Source of the DNA: Batillaria attramentaria
Taxonomy: Eukaryota; Mollusca; Gastropoda; Batillariidae
Direction: 5' to 3'
Assembly: GCA_018292915.2 (NCBI GenBank)
Contig: JACVVK020000378.1
Coordinates: 72,501 to 136,500 of the forward strand
Length of the DNA: 64,000 nt
The first letter of the stretch is position 1. Every line of letters starts with the position of its first letter. The position numbers and the translations under genes were made by a program. This document shows, piece by piece, positions 12,223 to 23,439 of this stretch. Below the pieces are notes generated by a model that had not been told where the DNA came from, searched no databases, and saw only the letters and a program-made list of their open reading frames with translations.

Positions 12223-12946
12223 AAACAAAAACAAGGACTGCAGTTGTTTTTTTTACAAAGAAGAAGATTCTGAGAGACCGCATAAGAGGCATTTGTACAT
12301 CAATTCACGACCGCCATCACCACCACCACTGACAACAACAATAACAACAACAGAAGCAACAGCAACAACAACAACAACAGCAGCAGCAGCAACAACAACA
12401 ACAGTTACAACACATATTAACCGTACTGCGCGCGTGCTATAAAAATGACACTTCCCTCCCATGTCTCAACCCCCCACCCCCCACCCCCCACCCCCCCAAA
12501 CCCCAAAGAGCTTCGTACTTCAGTGTGTCGTACATCATATCCTGCGGCTGCTGGAGAAGCCAGTGACACAGGAGGTTTGGGAACGAAGTGTCACCGTCTG
12601 ATGTGTGAAGACGACCATAAACCAACTGCACACCTCTCTCCATTTGAGATCAGAAGAAGATCCAACGCTAAGCAGTGTGTCCTGGGGAGAGACAGGTACA
12701 TGGTGACGGGACGGAGGGGGTGGGGTGGGGTGGAGGGGGGGGGGGCGCAGACAGACAGATACAGAGGCAAAGAAACTTTATTTTTCAAATTTATTTTTCA
12801 ACTGTAGAGGAATCGTCAAATTTTCGTACCTGTCGTTGCTAATGATGATGATGTTTAGGTAATAAAAGTTAAAACAACAACAAAAACAGCAACACAAAAC
12901 AAAACACGAGTGATAACACACACACGCACGCACATGCACACGCACG

Positions 12947-12982
<36 letters not shown>

Positions 12983-13552
12983 GCCGCGCGCACACAATAC
13001 AAGACTTAGAGAGAGAGAGAGACGGGGGGGGGGGGGGGGGAGAGGGAGGGGGATCAGTGAAGCGTCACCAGACAGTAAATGATCGTAAATCATCCCCTCC
13101 GGAACTCGAGCGTGACGGGATGGAGTTTACTGGAGCGTGGTGGTTTTGCTCATATCGCTGTGTCATCGCTGACCCTGTGACCGTGTGCGGTGCGTTGCGT
13201 TGTGTTGTGTCGTATGTCAGTCTCATTGCCTCATCGATGCTGATAAAAATCCGAGCTTTTCCGATCACGTCGATTGATAGGGGTGAACTGGCTGATAACC
13301 GGAATCAATCAAACAATAAACACTTGCAATTAGGATCAAGTTGTCACGTGCCGTAGTTCTTATTTTGAGGGTTTTCTTGCACATGCCTGCTATAGAAGCT
13401 GTTGGGTAGCGATGCATGTATTTCTTTTCGGTCTGTTCTTGAGGGTACATCAGTGCTTCTGTTGTTTGTTATACATGCACATCAGTTTTGACTGATGGTC
13501 TAAATGAATAAAATCACGATTAAAAGAACTTTATTCATACTATCGCGAACGC

Positions 13553-13562
13553 CGCGCGCGCG

Positions 13563-13645
<83 letters not shown>

Positions 13646-13708
13646 CCACAACCACCAAAGAAACCATAATTTCAGCCTGTAACACACACACACACACGCA
13701 CACGCACG

Positions 13709-13770
<62 letters not shown>

Positions 13771-13792
13771 AAAGAAACTATAATTTCAGCCT

Positions 13793-13858
<66 letters not shown>
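13553..13858. repeat. (CG)n/(AC)n compound microsatellite with duplicated linker
   Basis: Three long AC tracts are separated by two copies of the same non-repetitive linker (AAAGAAAC, then TATAATTTCAGCCTGTAAC or CATAATTTCAGCCTGTAAC) at about 13657-13682 and 13771-13797. This shows that a microsatellite-plus-linker unit was itself duplicated. The left end is a (GC)n tract of about 18 bp, a potential Z-DNA former with the AC tracts. Confidence 0.95.
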
Positions 13859-13860
<2 letters not shown>

Positions 13861-14160
13861 GCCGAACACATATATGAACGAGGTTAATAAGTACACATAC
13901 CTTGTACATATTCAAGTTTCAGTACTCGTGCGGTGTGACGGGATGGTGTTTGTATAAAATGACATAATAACGATCAATATCAGCACCAGTGTACTAATTA
14001 CAATCGCTATGCAAGCTGCACGATATCACATTTTCCCCTCACCCCTGAACCAGAATCCCTGTTCTCATTTTCAGTTCAGTTCATTTTGGTCACATCATCG
14101 GATCTCATAATGCGCAGGTTATCAAAAATGAAAGAAAAACAATTTCACCGGATGTGGTGT

Positions 14161-14184
14161 TGATGGATTGCTTCCCTTGTCAGG
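14161..14184 (+). promoter_or_regulatory. Labial-type HOX/PBX motif with nearby Hth/Meis core
   Basis: TGATGGATTG at 14161-14170 fits the HOX-PBX/EXD bipartite consensus TGATNNAT used in labial and Hoxb1 autoregulatory elements. TTGTCAGG follows at about 14178-14185 and contains the TGTCA core bound by Hth/Meis/Prep. It lies 3.8 kb upstream of the Hox1 start codon. Motif matches of this length can occur by chance. Confidence 0.3.
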
Positions 14185-15061
14185 GCTAATGAGGCGCCAC
14201 CTCGTGACAAAGCATTCTGCACCCCGGTACTCTCCCCCTTCCTCACACGACACTGGCGATGAAGTTTCCTTTTACATCAATCCGGGAATCGAAAAACAAT
14301 CCATTTTGGTCCCCACAACAACAACAACACACCGCGGTACTAGGGGCATTGTGGCAAGCGACAAAGAAACACAGGCCTTTCAGAATCCCCAAATTTCTAA
14401 CCTTTCAGCGCGGGCGAGATTTCGGGACTGCTGCATGCCCTCTTTGTCTCTGCTAAACATTTAGAGTTTTGGCGAGAGCACTGATCAGCTCTTTCGGCAG
14501 ACATCCTGTAGACTTTCGTAAGTGGTATTTTTCCTCTCCTTTCAACGCGCTTAATGTTACTTTAAGTGTTGGCGACAAAATAAAAAAACAAAAAAAAAAA
14601 AAAAAAAACCTCAAACGGTGCTTGAGGTGTTACTGCTTACGTCTTGAACTGAAGATGGATTCCATTGTTGTTACGCAGTTGTTAATGCCATAAACAGACC
14701 CCCACTCAGTCTTTAAGTGTCAATTGCGCAATGTTTTGCAACACACCAGACGGCCCGTAAACATTTTCCAATTAGCTTTGATGGATTTTTTTTTCTAAAG
14801 TTATTTTAGTGTCGGAGCATTTTGTTTTTAATTACAATGCCTACGGTTGGTTTGTTGGAGTTTTAACGACCCCCGCCACAAGAGTGATCGGAGACGGTCC
14901 CGATTGGTCAGGATAAGGTTGGCGGGTGGGGTGTTGTGGGTAGGAAAGGGACAACTACCCTAACATTGCAGCTGAACACAATTCAATCCAGACAGGTCGG
15001 CGACATTTTGGACAAACTACGCACACAGGCCCAGTTCGCACAGACAATGCATACGGACAAC

Positions 15062-15635
15062 GTTAGCAAGAAGCCTAAGGTTAGGCGTACGCATAACGTT
15101 AGGAATAAGCAGAACATTAGGAGTAAGCACGTTAGGAGTAACATAACATTAGTAGTAAGCGTAGTGTTAGGCGTAAGCAGAACGTTAGGAGTAAGCACAA
15201 TGTTAGCAGTAAGCGCAGCGTCAGGAGTAAGCATAACATTAGGAGTAGGCATAACGTTAGGAGTAAGCATACCGTTAGGGGTACGCATAACGTAAGTACT
15301 GTAGTAAGCGTAACGTTAGTAGTAAGCATAACGTTAGGTGTGAGCAAAACGTTAGTGTGAGCATAACGTTAGGCGTAGGCATAACGTTAGGAGCAACATA
15401 ACGTTAGCAGTAAGCGTAGCGTTAGGAGCAAGCATATCGTTAGGAGTAAATATAAAGTTAGGTGTGAGCATAACGTTAAGAGTAAGCATAACGTTAGGAG
15501 CAACACAACGTTAGTAGTATGTGTAACGTTACGAGTAAACATCAGTGACGTTAGCTGTGAGCATAACGTTAGGAGTGAGCATAACGTTAGGAGTAAGCAC
15601 AGCGTTAGGAGTAAGCATAACGCTAGGAGTAAGCA
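15062..15635. repeat. Degenerate 18-bp minisatellite
   Basis: About 30 imperfect copies of an 18-bp unit, AACGTTAGGAGTAAGCAT. Because 18 is a multiple of three, the minus strand reads as a long hexapeptide repeat (ML-T-PNV type), which explains the open frames there. Most units keep the palindrome AACGTT. Confidence 0.93.
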
Positions 15636-15917
15636 AGGTTTTAGTTTCCGCTTAGCCTCAGGCTCGAACTTGAACCCACTGACACCGCACTCGTTGCGAA
15701 TACCCAGCGGGCAAACTTACTAGACCATCTGCTGCGCTGGTAAAAACTGCCGATGTGCACGGAGTACCTTTCGCTTGGCCAAAGACACGAAGTGGAAACA
15801 CACTTAAAGGCGTATCCGATTCGGATTAATCGGGCGCTGGCTATTGCATGGATTTTATTCATATTGTTTGCACGTATAGTGTGTGTATGGAGGGAGACTG
15901 CAGTGATGAGTGAATGG

Positions 15918-16034
15918 GTTGGGTGGGTGTTTGGGGGTGGGGGTGGGGGGTTAACGTCCTTTTCTACCACGTATGGGTGATATCAAAGACGGGGCAACGA
16001 GAAAAAGGCCAGCACAAATATGTGGCCCCAGTCG
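15918..16034 (-). mobile_element. SINE-A copy, truncated in the head
   Basis: Minus-strand copy with TTAACGTCCTTTTCTACCAC, AAAGACGGGGCAACGAGAAA and CAGTCGGGATTCGA. It stops inside the B box, so the A-box half is missing. Confidence 0.9.
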
Positions 16035-16123
16035 GGATTCGATGAGTGAATGGACAACACCAAGACACATTCCTAGGGCATGATGCACACGGCAACAAGC
16101 ATATCTGTTCATTATTCTTTTAT

Positions 16124-16302
16124 GGGTGGGTGGGTGCGTGGGTGTTTGGGAGTTTAACGTCCTTTTCCACCACATACGGGTGATATCAAAGACGGGGCAA
16201 CGATGAGAAAGCCAGCACAAATATTTGGCCCCAACCGGGATACGAACTCACGACCCGAGCATTAGAAGTCCAATGCTCTACCATTCGGCCACCCCGGCTC
16301 AC
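16124..16302 (-). mobile_element. SINE-A copy, near full length, with probable target-site duplication
   Basis: Minus-strand copy from the GGGTGGGTG tail to CCACCCCGGCTCA. It is flanked by CATTATTCTTTTAT at about 16110 and CATTATTCTGTTAT at about 16304, which fits a 14-bp target-site duplication with one change. Confidence 0.92.
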
Positions 16303-16337
16303 CCATTATTCTGTTATATGTGATTTCTTTCACAGAC

Positions 16338-16404
16338 CGGGGAGCCGGGATAGCCGAATGGTAGAGCGTTGGACTTTCAATACACGGGTCGTGAGTTCGA
16401 ATCA
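16338..16404 (+). mobile_element. SINE-A head-only fragment
   Basis: GGAGCCGGGATAGCCGAATG through GTGAGTTCGAATCAC, then the element is lost. It is bracketed by two copies of a 35-bp segment (GATTTCTTTCACAGAC) at about 16303-16337 and 16439-16472, suggesting local tandem duplication of SINE plus flank. Confidence 0.85.
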
Positions 16405-16473
16405 CACATACACATGGCAATAAAGATAGTATCAGTTTCATTATTCTTTTATACGGGATTTCTTTCACAGACT

Positions 16474-16651
16474 GGGAGGCGGGATAGCCGAATGGTAGAG
16501 AGTTGGATTTTCAATGCTCGGGTCGTGAGTTCGAATCTCGGCTATGATCAAATATTTGATCTGGCCTTTTTCTTGTTACCCTGTCTTTGATATCACCCAT
16601 ACGTGGCGGAAAAGGACGTTAAACTCCCAAACACCCACCACGCACCCACCC
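16474..16651 (+). mobile_element. SINE-A copy, near full length
   Basis: GGCGGGATAGCCGAATGGTA head, GAGTTCGAATCTCGGCT B-box region, and 3' end GGACGTTAAACTCCCAAACA with an ACCCACC tail. It is the fourth copy in an 800-bp cluster. Confidence 0.92.
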
Positions 16652-17519
16652 TTCCACAGGAATTGATGTCAGTCTAAGATACTTGTGTATTTATCTTTGG
16701 TTGTGACTCCTAGTGTAGTAGTCTTGGTAAGCTTTCATTGCTTCCCTGCAGTTACAGAAATTACCAGTGCAGTGAAGCCTGGAACAACATAACAAGCTCA
16801 AAAAGGTTCGTCGGTTTAACAAAATCATCAGACGATAGGGTTCACTGCAGAGGACAGCCATGGTTTTTTTTTGCCTCATATGTCTTTTGTGCTATGTCTC
16901 AGTTTCGTTTGGGCACTGTGTCATCAGAACTGTGTGCATGCTACTGTGAATGTAGATTGATTGGTTGGGGGTGGGGGCGGGGGGAGGGGTCAATGGGGAG
17001 AAAAACTTGAACCTGCTTCAATTTTGGCTCTCAGCCGGGAATCGAACTCAAGACCCGGTCGACGGACACTCGGCGGCAATTAACACTACCAGATCGGTTC
17101 TTCAAGCCTCCTGTCTCCAGCTGGTCACTGCTGATATTTTTACTTTGTGCTAGATGAGACAACTCGAATCAACTCTGCGGCACTGGAGAAATTCGACGGA
17201 AAAATATCATTTACCTCTAGCGCCAACAGAGCATCATCGTGTTTCCCAGGACAGAACCAACTGTCTCACCATAACTGAGCTAGGCTGACTCTTTAAGGCT
17301 TCTCAGTGGCTATCCAGGCCGGCCTTAGTCGGTGACCAAATGAAGCACTTCAGTCATCAGCATCGCATCGGTAAACTAAAACGGTCGGAAACGATCAAAG
17401 ACACGGGTCATTACAGTGTTTGTAAACGTGATTACATCGCAACGTAAGCCAAATCGACACAGTTCATGAAAATTCTCTCAAGGGACTCTACACTTAGAGG
17501 AAGCCGCCAGTGAAGCAGA
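16652..17519. other. Flanking block; possible tRNA-like SINE remnant
   Basis: Mostly unclassified. Around 17030-17100 the minus strand shows a tRNA-like stretch with a B-box-like GAGTTCGATTCCCGGC, similar to SINE heads but without the SINE-A body. No gene is seen. Confidence 0.45.
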
Positions 17520-17990
17520 CGACACTTGGGAGAAATGGCGCGCGAGGGAGAGAGAGAGAGAGAGGCACGAGGCTCGCGCGAGGGTCAGCCAGGGAAAGTA
17601 AACAAAACGGCGGCGGAGGGCGGGCGGAGCTGCGTAGTGGGAGGGGAGACAACTTGCGACAGGCAGGTCCCGGAGAGAGTACAGGGCCTTGTGTCGATCC
17701 CAGTCGCTCCTCCCACTTGGCCTAAAGCACCTTGTGCCGCGTGAAAGCGTAATTGGCCGCACTGTCTCTCCCTATCCATCACCTTCCCTGCTACTCCCGT
17801 CCCCAGCGCAGCGAGCGCCGATTGGCTGAGCGTGTCACGTGGTGCGCGGGCGGCCGAAAGGCTGTCAAGCCCACCGAGTAATTTAGCTTCATTTATTTCA
17901 GATTTATCTCGCCATCGACAGCTAATTTGTGTGCGAGCTCATTGAGTGCTGAACGTCGGGTCTCTGGGTTCTAGCTAACGCTGCGCGATT
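17520..17990 (+). promoter_or_regulatory. Hox1 CpG-rich promoter and 5' UTR region
   Basis: A GC- and CpG-rich stretch directly before the Hox1 start codon. Visible sites are an inverted CCAAT box in GCCGATTGGCTGAG (ATTGG at 17821-17825, NF-Y type), an E-box CACGTG at 17836-17841, a minus-strand labial-type HOX/PBX match TGATGGATAG at 17772-17781, and a Meis/Prep/Hth site CTGTCA at 17862-17867. No clear TATA box is visible, and the transcription start cannot be placed. Motif identities are known; their use here is inference. Confidence 0.6.
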
Positions 17991-18651
17991 ATGAATTCCG
18001 AGGCTGAGTATACCTTGTGCAACTTGGACACACACTCTTACGCTAACGCCTTTTCCTCCGGCCAGGATCTGTCCAACACGATCTTCGCTACCCCGCCACA
18101 CCACCCCGGGTACCAGAGCCTGAACCATGCGACCACCTCCCCACACCGGTCGCTCGACACAGGTCAGAGCGGCCACGGCTACCACCTGCACTATAGCGGA
18201 ACCCACGGAGACGGGAGTTTGGGCAACGGGGGAGAGATACCCCTCGGAACGGCACCCCAGCAGCTCGGGGGCTACCCTCTCAACACGACCGCCCTGAGAG
18301 CGGCCACCCGCCACCATGCGACCACCTCTCCTTACGGCCACCTGCCGGATTTGTCGCTCAGTTCTGCCTCCGATTGCTACCTCAACGGCAACACCGCCAA
18401 CGCCAACATCAACGTGGCCCACAATGGCCAGGGTATGTGTATGGATATTTCCCCTGGGGTGCGGGCCCCCTACCCGGGGTGCCCCCCGGACGGTGTGCGC
18501 GGGGCCCCGACCCCGACCAGCGGCTACCTGCCCACAGCGGCCACCTCCCCGATCAAGTCAGAAATGTGCGGCAACGGAGGTGTGGGAACACAGAGCCTTC
18601 ACAACAAACCGTTCAGATGGATGACTATCAAAAGGAACGCGGCAAAACCAG
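17991..18651 (+). CDS. Hox1: Hox1 (labial class) homeobox gene, first coding exon
   Basis: Encodes the N-terminal 220 residues plus one base of a Hox1/labial transcription factor, which patterns anterior structures and binds DNA with PBX/EXD in the nucleus. The N-terminus MNSEAEYTL matches the MNSxxEYxL start of Hox1 proteins. The C-terminal end of the exon holds the PBX-binding hexapeptide, KPFRWMTIKRNAAKP at residues 206-220; W210-M211 followed by KRNxxKP is labial class, unlike the PWM of Hox2-Hox8. The middle is Gly/Ser/Thr/Pro/His-rich, with a repeated HATTSP motif at 46-51 and 109-114. The ATG has A at -3, and an in-frame TAA at 17976-17978 fixes it as the first possible start. The exon ends at CAG/GTAAGG (donor from 18652), phase 1, as expected for Hox1 genes whose intron splits hexapeptide from homeodomain. 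The homeodomain is missing from this window. Confidence 0.93.
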
Positions 18652-19563
18652 GTAAGGAAAGCTTATTCTGCCTGTCTGCTCATTTCTGTAGAATCAGTCG
18701 CCGGTACTCGCCCGTCCGTCCCGGCGTTTTGCTGTGATTTGTCCCAGTTAATTTGCAATGGGTTCAGTCAAAGACAAGCTGGAATTATGAGACCCTGTGG
18801 TAGTGTCACAGTTTTCAATTTATTCAGTTTTTGTTCCCCCCGTCAGTGGAGGAGGGGCTTTTGTTTACAATTCTGTCCTGTGTCTGTGTGCTCGTCTGTG
18901 TTTGAGTCCGTGCAACTGTTTGTAAGTCTTTCTGTCTGTTTCGTCCCTCTGTGGTCGTGCGGAATATTCTGCCCCTGGACTGCTGTCATCTCCGTTTGTT
19001 ACACACACATATGCTACCTGTTCTGCAGAGTATGTCAGAATCCAACAATAATCAATACGCGTCAGAGTATTGACCAGCATACGTGCAGGTGCGACAGCGG
19101 CTATCTATTCTAGACAATCTATGCCGCGCTTTGTATTTTGCCGTCTGTTTCCCCTGCAATCATTTCGTTGTACAAGTACCAAACCAAGAAAGGACACCTG
19201 CATTTTGTAATACAGTCGACTTATTGTCATTCTTTGTGACAATGTAGCATAATATCTACTGTATTAGACGGTCGACAAAAGAGCATTTCATCTTCCATGA
19301 AAAATCTGAACATAAGAGCATTTAATCCTTCAATTAGGTTACTTGTTTTTTGTTGTCCTTTTACTGGTTCACGGTCAGTTATTGTTACAAGATCTTCTCC
19401 CGACAGCATCTTCAGTTTCCTGAAAGAGGTCAACCTGTTCTATAAATTATAGACTTCAAACATTCAGTCTTTCACTGACCAACCAATTTTTTATTTTTTT
19501 TTTATTTTTAAGACCCGATAGATTTTTCATATTTATTTACATGTTGTTTTAAAGTGGGAATTT

Positions 19564-19657
19564 TTATGTTTTATAGGACCTGGCAGGAAGGGACTTTCAT
19601 AAGCCGCGAATTAGCCTTTGTTGCTTGCGCGGCGTTAAGCCCTAAATAACTAACTAA
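19564..19657 (+). mobile_element. SINE-D 3' fragment with (AACT)n tail
   Basis: Contains CCGCGAATTAGCCTTTG and GCGCGGCGTTAAGCC, ending in AACTAACTAACT. It is closely matched by 28857-28917, which ends in CTCACTCACTCAC. The GGCGTTAAGCC plus tetranucleotide tail looks like the 3' end of a retroposon. Confidence 0.65.
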
Positions 19658-19694
19658 CTGTTACAAGATCTTGATGGGCTGAGTGTTATTGTGT

Positions 19695-19922
19695 GCGGTT
19701 AAGAGCCCATAAAATAGATGAAAACGGAGCCAGAATGGGAAAGTCTAGTACATGTACATGGATATTGATGTAAATGCAGCATGGGGACCACCTCAAAGAA
19801 TGGTTCAGTTGTTATGCGGGCTAGGCGTTTTAATGAGCATGTAAAGAGCCCACGAAATATATGCGAACGGAACAAGAATAGGGACTAAATGCAGCATGGG
19901 GACCAACACAAAGAAACATGTT
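19695..19922. repeat. Diverged local duplication
   Basis: A segment with AAATGCAGCATGGGGACCA occurs at about 19770 and again at about 19890, each preceded by a related AAGAGCCCA...AAAATAGATG-like stretch. It is a two-copy tandem unit of about 120-140 bp. Confidence 0.6.
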
Positions 19923-20256
19923 TCGCATACAACACGATATCATGGACACCAAATCACCTTTAGAGTCACTGAGCCTTGTCATTCGCGGTTCGTTGCGTCT
20001 GACAGACACAGATACTGTTTTGAATCTGCTCGCAGGCGAATGTTAGAATCGCTCACAACGAAATCCGTATCCATTACAATCTAAATCCTCCCCCACTTAA
20101 CACCAGACAACCTCACTTCTTCCCGTCACAAAACACCCGGGCTTAGCGAGTGTCCAACGCGTCAGCCTGGAGATGTCAGACAGGTGTGTGCATGTGTGTA
20201 TAATGTAAGCTATAGAAGTGTAAACATTTACAATCTTGGTACATGTCAACACCAAA

Positions 20257-20324
<68 letters not shown>

Positions 20325-20396
20325 GCAAGTTTGAAAAATGGCGATTGCAACCAACATCTTTTACCATTGTGAAATGAAATTGTGAAGGAATAAAAT

Positions 20397-20436
<40 letters not shown>

Positions 20437-20497
20437 CGAAAACTGATTCTACGTCAATAACCTCAACCGCTGGAGAATACAGTAGTTTTTCATTTCA

Positions 20498-20529
<32 letters not shown>
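20257..20529. repeat. Three (CT)n tracts, the first joined to (AC)n
   Basis: (CT)n-(AC)n at about 20257-20322, (CT)n at 20399-20433, and (CT)n at 20502-20529. Confidence 0.95.
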
Positions 20530-20535
<6 letters not shown>

Positions 20536-20921
20536 AAAACGCTCTTATAGACAGAACCTACAATGTCCCGTCGCTCTTCTCCCCTGTCCGCTATTCCCTT
20601 ACAAGTATGGTCTAAGTTTCCCTCCTCATTTCCATAACTTTTTGTTCCCGGCTCGTCGCTTGTCTTGGCTTTAGGGGAGAAATGACATGGCGGGGTGTGT
20701 TGGGAGATTAGTGGTTAGGGAAGGAAGGTGTGTAGGACTATGAGAGCGCTCAAACAGGATGTACGTACATACACAGGGCATGAAATATGGGCAACAGCTT
20801 TTCGTACACTGACTGAGACAACAAGGGACTTGGCTGTCACGGGAAAACGTCTCTGAAGCTGGTTTTGATAGTATGGTGTGGTAGACTTCTCGGCGCACTT
20901 ATCCATCTCTGTTGAAATGCT

Positions 20922-21115
20922 CACGGCGCCGCAGGGCTAGAGGACGAAGCAGTGAAAGCCTGCTACCGCTAAGCGCTACTTTATGTGCAAACCTCCACCC
21001 TGCTATTCACTCTGGTGCGTGCGATAGTATTTCTGTTTACCACGACACCGGCCAACAGCCTATACCTACTCTTCTTCGAAAGATGAACGTGGGATTTTTA
21101 GCGTGCACACTTGAT
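20922..21115. repeat. Dispersed repeat E, copy 1
   Basis: Shares GAGGACGAAGCA-TGAAAGCCTG, CACCCTGCTATTCACTC and TTCTTCGAAAGATG with 54955-55165 in the same orientation over about 200 bp. No coding potential. It is probably a SINE or a non-autonomous element; only two copies are seen. Confidence 0.7.
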
Positions 21116-21715
21116 GTATGTACGTGCGTGTGTACACGAAGGCGAGACAGGCACCGTAAACGAGTCTGCACATGGATTTGACTCGATAAATCCCACCATA
21201 TTGTGACCGAAGTTGTGGAAAAGTCAAGTTTTGAAGGAGTACACACGTGAACACTTTTCAAGTGAGGTCCGGGTCTATCAAGAGATATTACACCGTGGGT
21301 TTAGCAGAGACGTTCCATCATGTCCTGTCAAAGTCACATGATCATGAATTCTGCTATATTTGCTTATCATAACCGTGATGGTGTCAGTAGTTGTCAATCC
21401 TCCATGCCTTAATTTTGCTCTCAATCAGTCATGTTTGTAGTTCTCACCATATATTTGTTTTACTGTGACATGCCACCGCTTAAAAGGTACCATAAGAAAA
21501 AAAAATTACTGTTGGTGAATGCTCTCGTCGAAACTGAACTATACAAAACAGAAGTATGACATAATTATTACTGAATGTATCGGTGTGGACATTGATATAT
21601 TTTCAAATATAATAATAAGAAGAATAATAATGAAGGGGTTTTGTGGCGCCCCATCTCACAAGAGCGTACATAAACTACACATAACATACAAAAAACATAA
21701 ACGTATATAACGTAC

Positions 21716-21718
<3 letters not shown>

Positions 21719-21748
<30 letters not shown>
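21719..21748. repeat. (AC)n microsatellite
   Basis: About 14 AC units. Confidence 0.95.
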
Positions 21749-21750
<2 letters not shown>

Positions 21751-22200
21751 ATTTTTTGCATTTGGCATGCAGAGATGGAGACTGAGGCGGGGAGGGGTTG
21801 GTTCAGTTCTACTTCATGGAGAAAAGATGTATTCAAATCATAATATTATGTTCAATTGGTGATTCGTGGAGGGTATGTTGCTATCGTGAGTTCATTGGTA
21901 CATGCCAGAAATACATAAATCCGATTCACACTGACGAAGGCCACTTTCTGTTTGAAAAGGAACGTAAAAACGCCCATAACGGGAAAGACCAACTATCGGT
22001 TCAAATGCCGCCATTGCCATTAATCTGTACAACCGAGAACACCAAATGGCAAATGGACAACTTACAGAATTGCGTAACTGTCATTGACAGAGTGGATCCA
22101 ACAGCCACATACGATATCAACAAAAAAAAATTTTAAAAAAAACTCAGGAAAACAACAATAAAAAATACACTGAGAAACTAGAGAGAGCCTGGACCCGGCC

Positions 22201-22202
<2 letters not shown>

Positions 22203-22244
<42 letters not shown>

Positions 22245-22311
22245 CCCTGGACCCTGAGAGAGAGAGAGAGAGAAGAGGAGAAGAGAGAGAGAGAGAGGGG
22301 GGGGGGGATAA
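22203..22311. repeat. Imperfect (GA)n tract with duplicated CCCTGGACC-type spacers
   Basis: Two GA blocks separated by GACCCTGGACCCTGAGAG. The purine-strand bias is complete for about 100 bp and ends in a G run. Confidence 0.93.
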
Positions 22312-22840
22312 AAGAATACAAAAAGGCAAGAATGAAAAAGAGCACCAGTATACATGTGCAAGAATACGTCCTTATATTACACTCCAAACCACAAGACGGC
22401 GGCAAGAAAAGTAGAAGGAAGTGAGTAGGAGAACCTTGCTGTAGTCCCAGTAGCCATTCCAACACCTGTGGTGTCCGTCAAAAACATGCACAGTGCAACA
22501 CGCCAGGACGTCTGTCTTTTTTTTGACGATACTTCCGACAGCGAACAACACGGTTCTAGATGTGGGGGGAAGGGCAAAAAAAGAGTTTAGATGGGAAAAA
22601 AGTCAGCGAGGGAAAGCCGGTGTTGGTGAATGTAGGCTCTGTGTTGCATGTTTGGGTACGGTTAATATTTCGGACTAATATCTCATTGTAGAGAGGAGGC
22701 AGTGGAGATGGTGAGGGTTTGGAGGGATTGGATGGGGAAGGGGAGGGGGAGGGGGTAGGCAATTTGTACCGTTGTATCAGAAGATGTAGATGAGATTAAT
22801 TTAGAAGTATGGAATGCTTTCGTCACAGAAATGCAGCAGA

Positions 22841-22876
<36 letters not shown>

Positions 22877-22887
22877 CGAGTCCTCTG

Positions 22888-23030
22888 AAATACGGAATAA
22901 GCCGAATTGGTAGAACGTTTGACAGTCAATACTCGGGTTTTGTGTTAGGAATACCGGTTGGGAGCCAAGATTTGTGCTGGCTTTGTTGTCGCCAAGTCTT
23001 TGATGTCATCCACCCATGCGCGGTATCGGA
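22888..23030 (+). mobile_element. SINE-A copy, strongly diverged
   Basis: Recognisable by AAGCCGAATTGGTAGAACG, CAATACTCGGGTTTTGTG, TTTGTGCTGGCTTTGTTG and TCTTTGATGTCATC. The 3' end is altered (GCGCGGTATCGG). It is an old copy. Confidence 0.75.
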
Positions 23031-23054
23031 AAACAACCAGTTGGTACCCTATAC

Positions 23055-23056
<2 letters not shown>

Positions 23057-23099
<43 letters not shown>
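23057..23099. repeat. (AC)n microsatellite
   Basis: About 21 AC units. Confidence 0.96.
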
Positions 23100-23101
<2 letters not shown>

Positions 23102-23439
23102 TAGCCTATACTTAACTCTCACAACCTCCGCTCGACTGTGCAAAAACAACAAATACCCCACTGACAAAAAAATAAATCGTTGTTGCGTGCTGAGAATGTT
23201 GAACAAAAACCGCTCACACCGCTTAGAAACTCAACCCGCGAATATGTCACCAGAGACGACAGATGGTAGTGGAAAATCAATCGCCTTTGTATTTCAATCC
23301 GGCTTGTTAAACAATCACCTATCGGGAGCAGACATCGCAATCAAGATGGCGTGTGAGTGTCAAGTGTTTTTTTTTGTTCGGATTATGAGTACCGGTGCAT
23401 GATGGGAGGCTGGCAACATGTGCTGACGTCGATAATATC

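Noticed and set aside
14983..15347. Hexapeptide-repeat protein on the minus strand
   Set aside because: It is the translation of an 18-bp minisatellite; frame openness follows from the unit length being a multiple of three.
16338..16404. Possible functional tRNA gene
   Set aside because: A and B box-like sequences exist, but the T-arm and anticodon stems do not pair well and the same head recurs in many SINE copies.
17922..18422. 166-codon minus-strand frame overlapping Hox1 exon 1
   Set aside because: Antisense shadow of a GC-rich coding exon; the + strand frame matches Hox1 at both ends.
18652..18737. Hox1 frame continuing to a TGA as a truncated 248-aa protein
   Set aside because: A strong donor at 18652 sits exactly where Hox1 genes are spliced, and the extension has no family similarity. 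A retained-intron isoform cannot be excluded.
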